From contig JBBDXS010000010.1 of the NCBI GenBank assembly GCA_040902195.1, positions 1-64,000 of the forward strand: a stretch of DNA of 64,000 bases, read 5' to 3'. The notes under the pieces were generated by a model. It had not been told where the DNA came from, did not search any database, and was given only the letters and a program-made list of their open reading frames with translations. The first letter of the stretch is position 1, and each line of letters starts with the position of its first letter. The translations under genes and the position numbers were made by a program. Origin of the DNA: JBBDXS01 sp040902195 (lineage in GTDB: Bacteria; Chloroflexota; Dehalococcoidia; DSTF01; RBG-16-68-14). Below, piece after piece: positions 52,508 through 63,604 of the stretch.

Positions 52508-52642
52508 ATGAGAGCAATCGGAAAGTTTTTCAGAGACCTCGCCAACCTGCACATCGGCCAGCGCGGCGTCCACCGCTGGACGAAATGGCGGGACAAAACG
52601 TGGTGCAAGTACTGCGGCAAGGAGACGCCGCGCCCGCTGTAA
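52508..52642 (+). CDS. 44-residue zinc-knuckle-like small protein
   Basis: An ATG at 52508 opens a 44-residue reading ending TAA at 52642: MRAIGKFFRDLANLHIG, then QRGVHRWTKWRDKTW and CKYCGKETPRPL. The CxxC with many basic and Trp residues looks like half a zinc ribbon. Codon use is normal for the region. Not recognised; reality is moderately likely. Confidence 0.45.
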   Translation: MRAIGKFFRDLANLHIGQRGVHRWTKWRDKTWCKYCGKETPRPL

Positions 52643-52748
52643 CGGCGCGCTCCGCTTGCGTGATATACTTGACTACCACGTCTAATTGCCGAAACATACG
52701 GGCTCTTGCGCCCGCGCTTCCATCGAACGCGACCGAAAAGGAGTCAGG

Positions 52749-55757
<3,009 letters not shown>

Positions 55758-56258
55758 CGATGCGCGGCCGGTGAACGAGCCGCGGCAATCTCGCCGCAGC
55801 GAGTCGCCTCAGGCGACATGCCGCGGACGTCTCCTCCACCACCAAGCTCGTAGGGACGGACCCATCTGTCCGCCCTCCGAAACCTCTCGGCCTCCACTGC
55901 CATCTCCTCCTTCGCGCTATCCCGCCCCTCCTATACGCTACGCCTCATATAGAAGGGACCCTGCTGGTTGTAGCCCGGCGTAGACCTCATGGCGCCCCCT
56001 CAGGTCCGCCCCCTCTTCCAGCGCCTTCCGCCCCTCCCGGCGGCGCACGACCAGTGCGCTAACAACAGACCGGTTGAGGTGCGACGGGAAGTGTGTGATC
56101 TAGGTCACGGAGATCTTTCTTCGATAAATCGACGTGGCCAGATTCAAAAAGCGCCCGAATTTTTCTGAAATGTGCAGAAATTTCGCTCGCTGAACCTACG
56201 GGCAAACGCGAAGTAAGGAAAGGAGGCTCAAGCTGCTGGACGTACGAGCGAAGGAGGG
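55758..56258. other. 501-base convergent intergenic region
   Basis: Lies between the ends of ppdK (plus) and the ATP-grasp gene (minus). It holds a GTAGGGACGGA/TCTGTCC imperfect hairpin (about 55850-55872) of the family at 21103, a CRP-like site at 56094-56109, and an A/T-rich stretch (56110-56200) unlike the surroundings, ending AAGGAAAGGAGG. I see no convincing reading frame in it; a small RNA cannot be excluded. Confidence 0.5.
56094..56109. promoter_or_regulatory. CRP/FNR-type binding site
   Basis: TGTGA-TCTAGG-TCACG: the CRP consensus (TGTGA-N6-TCACA) with one mismatch. It stands in a region downstream of both flanking genes, so no known gene start is served by it. Confidence 0.5.
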
Positions 56259-57215
56259 CTAGAGCGTCGTAACCGGGCGGGCTTGCAGGATGTACGTCTC
56301 GCCATTCTCGATCGCCCACTCGATGTCTTGCGGGCGGCCGTAGTGCGCCTCGACCTGCAGGCCGAGCTGCGCGAGCGCTGCGATCTCGACGTCCAACAGC
56401 TTCTGCTGCGCGCGCCGCGCCGGCTCGATGTCGCGCCAGACGTTCGTCTCGCCACCGCCGCCGTCGCCTAGCACGAGCTCTTGTTCTTGTTCGGCCACGC
56501 TGCAGTCGAGCACCGCCAGCGTCGCCTTATCGACGATGTACGTGTCGGGGGTGACCATGCCGGAGACGACAGCCTCGCCCAATCCAAACACGGCTTCGAT
56601 GATCATCTGGCCGGTGTCGTTCGTGACCGGATTGACGGTGAACATGACGCCGGAGCGCTCGGACTGCACCATCTTCTGCACCGGCACGGCGATCGCGCAG
56701 TCCAGGTGGTCGAACCCGCCCTGCGCGCGATAGTGGATCGCCTGCGTTTCGAAGAGCGATGCCCAGCACGCCTTCACGGCGTCGACGACGGCGTCCGCGC
56801 CCGAGATGTTCAGCAGCGTGCGCTGTTGTCCCGCGAATGATGCTGTCGGCAGGTCTTCTGCAGTCGCGGAGCTGCGCACCGCGACGAGCGTCGCGTCGAG
56901 CTGTTCGTACGCCGCGCAGATCGCCGCAGCGATCTCCTCCGGCATAACGGCGCCGTCGATAAGCTGCTGGATCGCGTCCGACACGCGCGCCAGCGCGTCG
57001 CGCTCGTTGTGGTCGAGGCCTGAGAGGTGCCGCTCGATCTCGTCTCGCAGACCGTGCACCTCGAGGAAGCTGCGGTACACGTCCGCGCTCACGACAAAGC
57101 CCGGCGGCACGGCGATGCCGGCGCGCGTGAGCTCACCCAGGTTGGCGCCCTTCCCGCCCGCTACATCGATGTTGTTGCAATCAACCTCGTGGAACCAGAG
57201 GACGATGTCGCTCAT
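56259..57215 (-). CDS. ATP-grasp half of a split dikinase (PEP-synthase N-domain-like)
   Basis: 318 residues, covering only the ATP/PEP-synthase N-terminal ATP-grasp: VAGGKGANLGELTRAGI, VRSSATAEDLPTASFAGQ, SERSGVMFTVNP, and the ending YILQARPVTTL. No His domain or barrel. The matching His-domain protein is encoded at 58653-60311, with an MFS transporter between. Together they are about 870 residues, the size of rifampin phosphotransferase; phenylphosphate synthase is also split this way. Its start overlaps the MFS stop by 4 bases. Confidence 0.88.
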   Translation of the reverse strand: MSDIVLWFHEVDCNNIDVAGGKGANLGELTRAGIAVPPGFVVSADVYRSFLEVHGLRDEIERHLSGLDHNERDALARVSDAIQQLIDGAVMPEEIAAAICAAYEQLDATLVAVRSSATAEDLPTASFAGQQRTLLNISGADAVVDAVKACWASLFETQAIHYRAQGGFDHLDCAIAVPVQKMVQSERSGVMFTVNPVTNDTGQMIIEAVFGLGEAVVSGMVTPDTYIVDKATLAVLDCSVAEQEQELVLGDGGGGETNVWRDIEPARRAQQKLLDVEIAALAQLGLQVEAHYGRPQDIEWAIENGETYILQARPVTTL

Positions 57216-58651
57216 CGTGATGCGCTCGCAGACTTGGGTAGCGCCGCGAACTGATCGGCGGACGGTTCCTGCCGGGTTGACTCAGCCACGAAGCGATGGA
57301 TGAAGAACGTCGTCAGCGTCGCGGCGATCGCCATCACGGCCAGCACGCCGAAGATGATGCGGAACAGCTCAATGCCCGGCGTACCGCTGTCGGAGCTGAG
57401 CACGGCGCCCAGGATGCCCGCGCCGACGATGCTGCCCAGGTAGCGCATCATCGAGTTAGTGCCGGCGGCCGCGCCCGCGAGATCGCGCGAGGCGGACTCG
57501 ATCGCGGCAGTGCTCGCCGCGCCGAAACTTATCCCCAGCCCGAGCCCCATGACCGCCAGCACGAGCGCAAGATAGTACGGCGAGACATCGACGCTGATGC
57601 CGGCAAAAAGCCCCACCGTCCCCGCTGCTGCGAGCAGGCTTCCGAACAGCGCCGCCGGACGCCGGCCATACGCGTCGGAGAGACGGCCGCCGATCGGCGC
57701 GATGACCGCCGATACGATCGACATCGCCGCGAGGACGAGGCCGGTGTCGCGGTGCGGGCGGTCCTGCACTTCCTTGAGGAAGAACGGGATCGTCAGCAGC
57801 GTCGTGTACATCACCAGGTTGCTCAGCAACACGTAGCTCGTCGCGGCGGCGTACGAACGGTTACGGAACAGCCGCCACTCGGCGACCGGCGCCGATGTCG
57901 ATCGCTGCCGCAGCAGGAACACGTAGCCGAGCGCGACCAGCGCGACGATGCCGACCACAAGGACCAGCACGCTTGCCTCGCCGCCGAGCGAGTTCAGCAC
58001 CACCGTCAGCGCGACGAGCAGCGCGCCGAACGCGATCGCCGCCGGCCAATCGATCTGCGGCCGGCGCGCCTGAGCCGCCGGATACGAGAGCAGCGTCAGG
58101 CTGCCGAGCGCGAGCAGCACGAGCGGGACGTTCATGAAGAAGAGCCAGCGCCAGGAGCCCGCCGAGAGCAGGAGGGCGCCCAGCGGCGGCCCGATTGCCG
58201 CCGACGCCGAGATCACCGCGCCGGTGATGCCGCTCGATTGGCCGAGGCGGCTACTGGGCAGGGTCTCACGCAGCATCGCCATGCCGTTCGGGATCGCGGC
58301 GGCCCCGACGAGCGCCTGTCCCGTGCGCAGCAACACGAGTACGGGGAACGTGGGCGAGAACGCCGCGGCCACCGACAGCACCAGGAACGCCATCAGGCCG
58401 GCTCGAAACACGCGCGCGCGGCCGAGCTGATCGCCCAGCCGGCCGCCCAGCGGCTGCGCGACGGCCATCGCGATGAGGTAGGCCGACACGAGCCAGCCGA
58501 TCTCCGCGTGGCCCACGCCGAAATCGTCCTGGATGTCCGGCAGTGCGACGGCCAGCATCGTCGAGTTGAGCGGCGCGAGTATGCCACCCAGCGCGACGGT
58601 CGTCAGGAGGAGCGCGTAGCGCGGCGGCGCCGAGACCTCGTCGGTGTTCGT
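57212..58651 (-). CDS. MFS transporter, DHA2-like, with no standard start codon
   Basis: About 479 residues and 12-14 membrane helices. Conserved GWLVSAYLIAMAVAQPLGGRLGDQLGR (motif A) and GGRLSDAYGRRP are seen. The first ATG (58558) falls inside helix 1 (YALLLTTVALGGILAPLNSTM), so the true start is upstream; the only codon at a good distance from GGAGG (58664-58660) is ACG at 58651. Candidate drug or metabolite exporter. It lies between the two halves of a dikinase-like enzyme and overlaps one of them by 4 bases. Confidence 0.85.
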   Translation of the reverse strand, partial: TNTDEVSAPPRYALLLTTVALGGILAPLNSTMLAVALPDIQDDFGVGHAEIGWLVSAYLIAMAVAQPLGGRLGDQLGRARVFRAGLMAFLVLSVAAAFSPTFPVLVLLRTGQALVGAAAIPNGMAMLRETLPSSRLGQSSGITGAVISASAAIGPPLGALLLSAGSWRWLFFMNVPLVLLALGSLTLLSYPAAQARRPQIDWPAAIAFGALLVALTVVLNSLGGEASVLVLVVGIVALVALGYVFLLRQRSTSAPVAEWRLFRNRSYAAATSYVLLSNLVMYTTLLTIPFFLKEVQDRPHRDTGLVLAAMSIVSAVIAPIGGRLSDAYGRRPAALFGSLLAAAGTVGLFAGISVDVSPYYLALVLAVMGLGLGISFGAASTAAIESASRDLAGAAAGTNSMMRYLGSIVGAGILGAVLSSDSGTPGIELFRIIFGVLAVMAIAATLTTFFIHRFVAESTRQEPSADQFAALPKSASASR

Positions 58652-58652
58652 G

Positions 58653-60311
58653 TTAGTCCTCCAGCCGTACAGTTCCCGCGTCGCCGTCTACGGTGATCGT
58701 CTGCCCATCTCGTACGAGCGATGTCGCTACCTTCGTGCCGATGACGGCCGGTATCCGGTACTCGCGCGCGACGATCGCGGTGTGCGAGAGGATGCCGCCG
58801 TGGTCGGTAACGACGGCGGACGCGATGCCGAAGAGCGGCGTCCACGGCGGCATCGTCGCCTTGCAGACGAGGATCTCGCCACTCTGAAGCCGCTCGGCGT
58901 CGTCGAGCGACAGGATCACGCGCGCGGTGCCGGTAATCTTGCCCGACGACGCGCCATTGCCGTTGAAGACGCGCGGGTCAGCACTCGCGTCCGGCAGGCC
59001 GCCGAAGAACTTGGTTAGCATCGGGTTGTCTTCGGCCGCCTCGGGCGGCGGCGTGCCGATGGCAGCCGGCGGCGTGAGCTTGCGGTTCTCCACCGCCTCG
59101 CGCCGCCGCTGCTCGACGAGGCCGGACAACTCAGCGCTGCCGCCGCGCAGCGCGTCCTGCAGCTCGTCGTACGTGAGGAAGAAGACGTCGTCCGCGCGGC
59201 CGATGCGGTGCGCGTCGACGAGCCGGCGGCCCGCGTCGAGCACTGGAACGCGCTGGACGGCGACGCCCTGCTGGTCGATCCAGAAGTTGTGGTCCTCCTG
59301 CACAGGCAGGTATTGCTGCGCGCCCCCGAGCATCATCCTGAACAAGCCGACGCGCTGCTCATCGCCGGACAGCTTGTCAGTAAGCATCTTCTCGCGCGCC
59401 TGCCGCGCCGCGACGAGCGACTTGAACTCGTCCTCGGGGTTGTAGTCGTCGCGCGAGGCGTACTCGCGGATGAGCTTGTAGGCCGTGGTTGGGTCTTCCT
59501 TCCACGTTGTCGACGCCACATCGAGGTCGTTGCCGCGCCAGCCATGCTTGTCCAGGAACTCCTCGACCGCGTCGTGATAGGGCCGCGTCTCATCGTTCGC
59601 GGCAAGCTCGGTGTGCACGCGCGATGGCTCGGCGCCGCGCAAGATGTTCAGTACGGCCGGTCGCGATCGCGCCTCCATGGCGAGACGCCAGATCGCCGTG
59701 TCGGTCTCGGTACTCTTGTTCGCGAAGCCCTGCAGCAACTGGAGGTGCTCGCCTGCTTTCGGCGGCCCGAAGAGCTGCGTATAGACTTGTTCAAACGCCG
59801 TGACGGCGCCGCCGGCAGGGAAGACGGCGAGGAAGTGAAGCTCACCCTCGCGTTCCCGCTTCGCAACCAACGTCTCGAGTAGCGCTGACAGGTCCGCGTC
59901 GCCGAGCTTTCTGTAGTCGCCGTGCAACGTCTCGTTGTTAATCGAGCGCACTTCGGGCTCGTACTCGTTACGCCAGCGCTCGTACAGGCCGGGGACGTGC
60001 TTCATCATCTGCGTCTGCATCTGCTCCATGCGAGCCTGCATCTTCGCCGGGTCCGTCGAGTATGGCTCGAAGCTGTTATAGACGTAGCCCCGGACGTGCT
60101 TGAACTGGAGACCCTTCATGGGCATGCATAACGTTTCGGCTGCCGTGGTCGCGCCGCGCGCGAAGGCAGGCATATCCATCGTCGCCGAGAGCAGCGAGAG
60201 ACCGTTCGGCCAGTGCATGAGGTCGGCCGCCCAGAGCTGAGTGGCTTCTTCGGGGGAGTCCCACTCGAACGAAAACTCGGGAGGCACGGGGATAGTCTGG
60301 GGCGTGGACAC
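58653..60311 (-). CDS. Substrate-domain plus His-domain half of a split dikinase
   Basis: 552 residues. The last 100 are a PEP-utilising swivelling His domain: GKITGTARVILSLDDAERL, VTDHGGILSHTAIVAREY with the phospho-His, and IPAVIGT. The first 430 are a helical domain of the kind found in rifampin phosphotransferases and phenylphosphate synthase, where the acceptor is phosphorylated. The ATP-grasp is encoded separately at 56259-57215. Substrate is unknown. Confidence 0.85.
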   Translation of the reverse strand: MSTPQTIPVPPEFSFEWDSPEEATQLWAADLMHWPNGLSLLSATMDMPAFARGATTAAETLCMPMKGLQFKHVRGYVYNSFEPYSTDPAKMQARMEQMQTQMMKHVPGLYERWRNEYEPEVRSINNETLHGDYRKLGDADLSALLETLVAKREREGELHFLAVFPAGGAVTAFEQVYTQLFGPPKAGEHLQLLQGFANKSTETDTAIWRLAMEARSRPAVLNILRGAEPSRVHTELAANDETRPYHDAVEEFLDKHGWRGNDLDVASTTWKEDPTTAYKLIREYASRDDYNPEDEFKSLVAARQAREKMLTDKLSGDEQRVGLFRMMLGGAQQYLPVQEDHNFWIDQQGVAVQRVPVLDAGRRLVDAHRIGRADDVFFLTYDELQDALRGGSAELSGLVEQRRREAVENRKLTPPAAIGTPPPEAAEDNPMLTKFFGGLPDASADPRVFNGNGASSGKITGTARVILSLDDAERLQSGEILVCKATMPPWTPLFGIASAVVTDHGGILSHTAIVAREYRIPAVIGTKVATSLVRDGQTITVDGDAGTVRLED

Positions 60312-60409
60312 AGTATGGCAGCTCCTCGTTAGCAGGGACGAACCGGATCCCTGCGCTAGCCAACGATACGGGTGGCGAAAGTATACCGAAGGGGCGTTTC
60401 AAGACGGTA

Positions 60410-60443
60410 GCGAGGCCGCCCTTCGCGAAAAGGACGGCCTCGC
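60410..60443 (-). terminator. Hairpin terminator downstream of glmS
   Basis: GCGAGGCCG and CGGCCTCGC enclose a 16-base middle; with inner CC/GG pairs the stem exceeds 10 bp. It lies 18 bases beyond the glmS stop on the minus strand. Confidence 0.6.
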
Positions 60444-60460
60444 CGGCATGTCTTCGTTGC

Positions 60461-62305
60461 TTACTCTACTGTGACCGTTTTCGCCAGATTGCGAGGCTGG
60501 TCGACGTCGCAGCCGCGCGAGACCGCGATGTAGTAGGCGAGCAGCTGGAGCGGAACGACGCTAAGCACCGGCGCCAACAGCGCCGGGGTCTCAGGGACCT
60601 CGATGACGTAGTCTGCCTTCCCGGCGATCTCCGCATCGCCCTCGTTGACGACGGCGATGACGGTGCCGTCGCGCGCCTTGACCTGCTCGATGTTCGAGAG
60701 CATCTTCTCGCGCAGGCCGCCGCGCACCGCGAGCGCGACCACGGGCATCGTCTCGTCGATCAGCGCGATGGGGCCGTGCTTCATCTCACCGGCCGGATAG
60801 CCCTCGGCGTGGATGTAGCTCAGTTCTTTGAGCTTGATCGCGCCCTCCATCGCCACCGGGTACTGCAGCCCGCGGCCGAGATAGAGGAAGTTCTGAAATC
60901 GGTGGAAACGATGGGCCAGCTCCTCGATCGCGGGCGCCTGGCTCAGCATCCTCCCGACCAGTTGCGGTAACGAGGCGAGCGGCTCGACCAGCTCGGTGAG
61001 TCGCGCGCCATCGAGCTGCCCGCGCACGCGCCCAATGTGGCAGGCGAGCAAGTACAACGCCACGATCGACGCCGTCAGCGTCTTGCTGCTCGCGACGCCG
61101 ATCTCCGGCCCGCAGCGTGTGTACACCGTACCGTCCGCGATGCGCGTCGATTGCGCACCGGGCGTATTGCAGATCGTGATCGAAAGCGCGCCGCGCCGCT
61201 TCGCTTCGTGCATCGCCTCCAGCGTGTCGACCGTCTCGCCGGACTGCGCGACGGACACGACGAGCGTGTCCTTGTCGACGATCGCCTCGCGATAGCGAAA
61301 CTCCGAGGCGTTGTCGAACTCCGCCGGCACGCCCGCGAGCTGCTCCATATAGTGCCGCCCGACCATCGCGGCGTGCAGGCTCGTGCCCATGCCGATCAGC
61401 ACCACGCGCCGGACCGAGCGCAGCGCCTCGTCCGTCACGCCCAGGTCATCGAGCCGCACTGACGGCGGATCGACCAGCACGTGCGCGCGGAACGTATCGA
61501 GCACGCAGTCCGGCTGCTCCATGATCTCCTTCAGCATGAAGTGTTTGTACGTCCCCTTCGCAGCCGCGACGGGATCGAGCGGGACATCTTGCGGCTCCTT
61601 GTCGATGGCACCGCCGCTCGCGTCCCAGTAGCGGACGCCGTCGCGACGTACCTCCGCCAGCTCACCGTCGGAGAGGTAGACGACGCGGCGCGTCAGCGGC
61701 AGCAGCGCGGGCAGATCGCTCGCAATGAAGTTCTCGTACTGGCCATAGCCGATCACGACGCCGCCCGCGTTTCCCGACCGCGCCGCGACGAGCCGGCCCG
61801 GGTGGAGCCTGCTCATCGCGACGACGGCCTGCGCCCCGTGCGCGAGCGCGATCGCCCGCCGGAGCGCCTGCGGCAGGTCGTCTCCCTCGCCAAGGTGCAC
61901 CTCGACCAGGTGCGCCAGCACCTCCGTGTCGGTCTCCGATACGAACCGATGGCCCAGAGCGATGAGCTCGCCGCGCAGCGCGAGGTGGTTCTCAACGATG
62001 CCGTTGTGGACGATCGCTACGTCGCCGGAGCAATCGAGGTGGGGGTGCGCATTCTCGTCGCACGGCTTCCCGTGCGTAGCCCAGCGCGTGTGCGCGATAC
62101 CCGTCGTCCCGGGTGGATAGACGCCCTCGAGCTGGGCGACGAGGTTTTTGATCTTGCCGGTGCGCTTGTTGGTGTGCAGCCGGTCGTCGCCGTCCAGCAC
62201 GGCGAACCCGGCGCTATCGTAGCCGCGGTACTCGAGCCGCTGGAGGCCCTCCAGCAGCAAGGGCACGGCTTCGCGCGATCCTGCGTATCCGATGATGCCG
62301 CACAT
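60461..62305 (-). CDS. glmS: Glutamine:fructose-6-phosphate aminotransferase
   Basis: 614 residues. N-terminal glutaminase with Cys2 nucleophile (MCGIIGY), RGYDSAG and THGKPCDENAHPH. Two SIS domains for fructose-6-phosphate, ending in PRNLAKTVTVE. Makes glucosamine-6-phosphate, the first step to UDP-GlcNAc. The leader carries a glmS ribozyme (62410-62580), so the product would trigger self-cleavage of its own mRNA. SD AAGGGAG precedes the ATG. Confidence 0.97.
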   Translation of the reverse strand: MCGIIGYAGSREAVPLLLEGLQRLEYRGYDSAGFAVLDGDDRLHTNKRTGKIKNLVAQLEGVYPPGTTGIAHTRWATHGKPCDENAHPHLDCSGDVAIVHNGIVENHLALRGELIALGHRFVSETDTEVLAHLVEVHLGEGDDLPQALRRAIALAHGAQAVVAMSRLHPGRLVAARSGNAGGVVIGYGQYENFIASDLPALLPLTRRVVYLSDGELAEVRRDGVRYWDASGGAIDKEPQDVPLDPVAAAKGTYKHFMLKEIMEQPDCVLDTFRAHVLVDPPSVRLDDLGVTDEALRSVRRVVLIGMGTSLHAAMVGRHYMEQLAGVPAEFDNASEFRYREAIVDKDTLVVSVAQSGETVDTLEAMHEAKRRGALSITICNTPGAQSTRIADGTVYTRCGPEIGVASSKTLTASIVALYLLACHIGRVRGQLDGARLTELVEPLASLPQLVGRMLSQAPAIEELAHRFHRFQNFLYLGRGLQYPVAMEGAIKLKELSYIHAEGYPAGEMKHGPIALIDETMPVVALAVRGGLREKMLSNIEQVKARDGTVIAVVNEGDAEIAGKADYVIEVPETPALLAPVLSVVPLQLLAYYIAVSRGCDVDQPRNLAKTVTVE

Positions 62306-62624
62306 GCGGTGCTCCCTTCTCTAGTCCGCCTTCACGAGTGCGCGATCATGACGCGCCTCGCTGGCGTCGCGTTCCGGTGCGTGTACTGTTGGGAGTGGTT
62401 CGCAGTGTGCCGCGGGAGGGGGCAGGCGCGTTTCGCACCTGGCACGCTGAGCGGGGTTTGTCGAGGACTCTCATCCCCAATTTGTACCGCCCATCTCGAC
62501 TGTGCAGCCGGGAGACCATCCGCCGAGTTGTTCGATCAGCCTCCACCTCGTCACCCCGATGTGTCGGGGCCTGGCGCTTACCTCTTATCGTGCCGTCTCG
62601 CGGGCCTCACCTCACCTCCTCTCG
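62306..62624. other. 319-base leader between ispH and glmS
   Basis: Contains the glmS ribozyme (62410-62580) and, nearest glmS, a GC-rich stretch with no reading frame worth naming. The part next to ispH (62581-62624) shows nothing. Confidence 0.7.
62410..62580 (-). ncRNA. glmS ribozyme (glucosamine-6-phosphate-activated)
   Basis: On the minus strand 105-275 bases before the glmS ATG. The conserved core is present in order: AGCGCC at the cleavage site (cut between A62578 and G62577), a CCCCGA-CACA-TCGGGG P1 hairpin, TGACGAGGTGGAG, CTGATCGA, CTCGGCGGATG (which pairs with GCGCC as the pseudoknot), and GTCTCCCGGCTG forming P2/P3. This is the glmS ribozyme pattern, in the right place and orientation. 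The 3' boundary (P3.1-P4) is approximate. Confidence 0.88.
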
Positions 62625-63482
62625 TTACGCCGGCGCCAGCTCGCGCAGGCGCGCTACGACCGATTGCACCGTGGCGTCCGGCGTCGATGCGCCGGCCGTC
62701 ACGCCGACACGCTCGTGGCCATCGAGCCATTGCGACTGGATGTCCGCTGCCGACTCCACGTGGTACGTCTCGACGCCCTGCTCGCGCGCGACCTCAGCGA
62801 GGTGGCGCGTGTTCGCGCTCTCCTTGCCGCCGATGACAAACATCAGGTCTACTTTGTGCGCGAGCTCTTCGGCGGCGGCTTGCTGGCTCGTCGTTGCGTT
62901 GCAGAGCGTGTTGATCACGCGCAGCTCGCTGATCTGGTCCATGCGCTTCTCGAGCAGCTTGCGCACGAACTCCGCGAAGTGGCCCTCTGTCTCCGTCGTC
63001 TGCGAGAGGACGCCGACGCGGCTCGGCATATCGTCCGGCAGGTCGTCGATCGCGTCGATGGTGGGGACGGCGTACGCCTTGTCCTCCGCCCAGCCGAGCA
63101 CGCCGCGCACTTCCTTGTGGTTCGGGTCGCCGAACACAACCACAGCGAAGCCGTCCTCGACGAGGCGCTTCGCCCACTGCTGCGAACGCGTCACGATCGG
63201 GCAGGTCGTATCGACGACTGGCACGCCGCGCGATTCGAGCTCGCGTACGACGGACTCGGAGACGCCGTGGGCGGTGATCGCGACGGGCCGGTTGCTGACC
63301 TCATCGACTGACGCGATGACGTCCAGCCCGCGCTCCTTCAGCTTGCCGACGACCTGCGGATTGTGGACGACGGAGCCGAGGCTGACCATCCCGCCGCGCT
63401 CCAGGGTCGCCTCTTCCATCATCTCGACGGCGCGGCGCACCCCGAAGCAGAACCCCATCTCAGACGCGAGGATGATCTCCAT
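62625..63482 (-). CDS. ispH: 4-hydroxy-3-methylbut-2-enyl diphosphate reductase
   Basis: 285 residues. The three [4Fe-4S] Cys of IspH: Cys12 (GFCFGVRRAVE), Cys94 (DTTCPIVTRS) and Cys194 (NTLCNATTSQ). SQTTETEGHF contains the catalytic Thr/Glu, and the His in VVHNPQVV is kept. Final step of the MEP route to isoprenoids. It is downstream of a PlsC-type gene on the same strand. Confidence 0.95.
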   Translation of the reverse strand: MEIILASEMGFCFGVRRAVEMMEEATLERGGMVSLGSVVHNPQVVGKLKERGLDVIASVDEVSNRPVAITAHGVSESVVRELESRGVPVVDTTCPIVTRSQQWAKRLVEDGFAVVVFGDPNHKEVRGVLGWAEDKAYAVPTIDAIDDLPDDMPSRVGVLSQTTETEGHFAEFVRKLLEKRMDQISELRVINTLCNATTSQQAAAEELAHKVDLMFVIGGKESANTRHLAEVAREQGVETYHVESAADIQSQWLDGHERVGVTAGASTPDATVQSVVARLRELAPA

Positions 63483-63521
63483 ACGATCCTAGTAGCGAGG
63501 TTAGATGGGAGCATGAAGGCT

Positions 63522-63577
63522 CAGATCCTTCGGGCTCCCCTCCCCCTGCTTCTACCTCCCTCCCCTCAGGATGACAG
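63522..63577. repeat. Degenerate copy of the AGATCCTTCG/AGGATGACAG element
   Basis: CAGATCCTTCGGGCTCCCCT ... CCCCTCAGGATGACAG, with a C-rich insertion. It lies in the 122-base gap between ispH and the acyltransferase gene. Confidence 0.55.
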
Positions 63578-63604
63578 TGAGGATGAGGATGATCTCCATT
63601 AGAC

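Noticed and set aside
56180..56280. GGGCAAACGCGAAG resembling the start of a c-di-GMP-I riboswitch
   Set aside because: The second conserved block (GACGCAAAGCC) is absent and there is no gene downstream on that strand to control.
56059..56319. 86-residue minus-strand frame in the convergent gap
   Set aside because: It starts within the ATP-grasp gene in another frame, has no ribosome site and no recognised pattern; kept only as part of the gap description.
57296..58696. 466-residue plus-strand frame
   Set aside because: Shadow of the MFS gene; Arg/Asp/His/Gln-rich with no domain.
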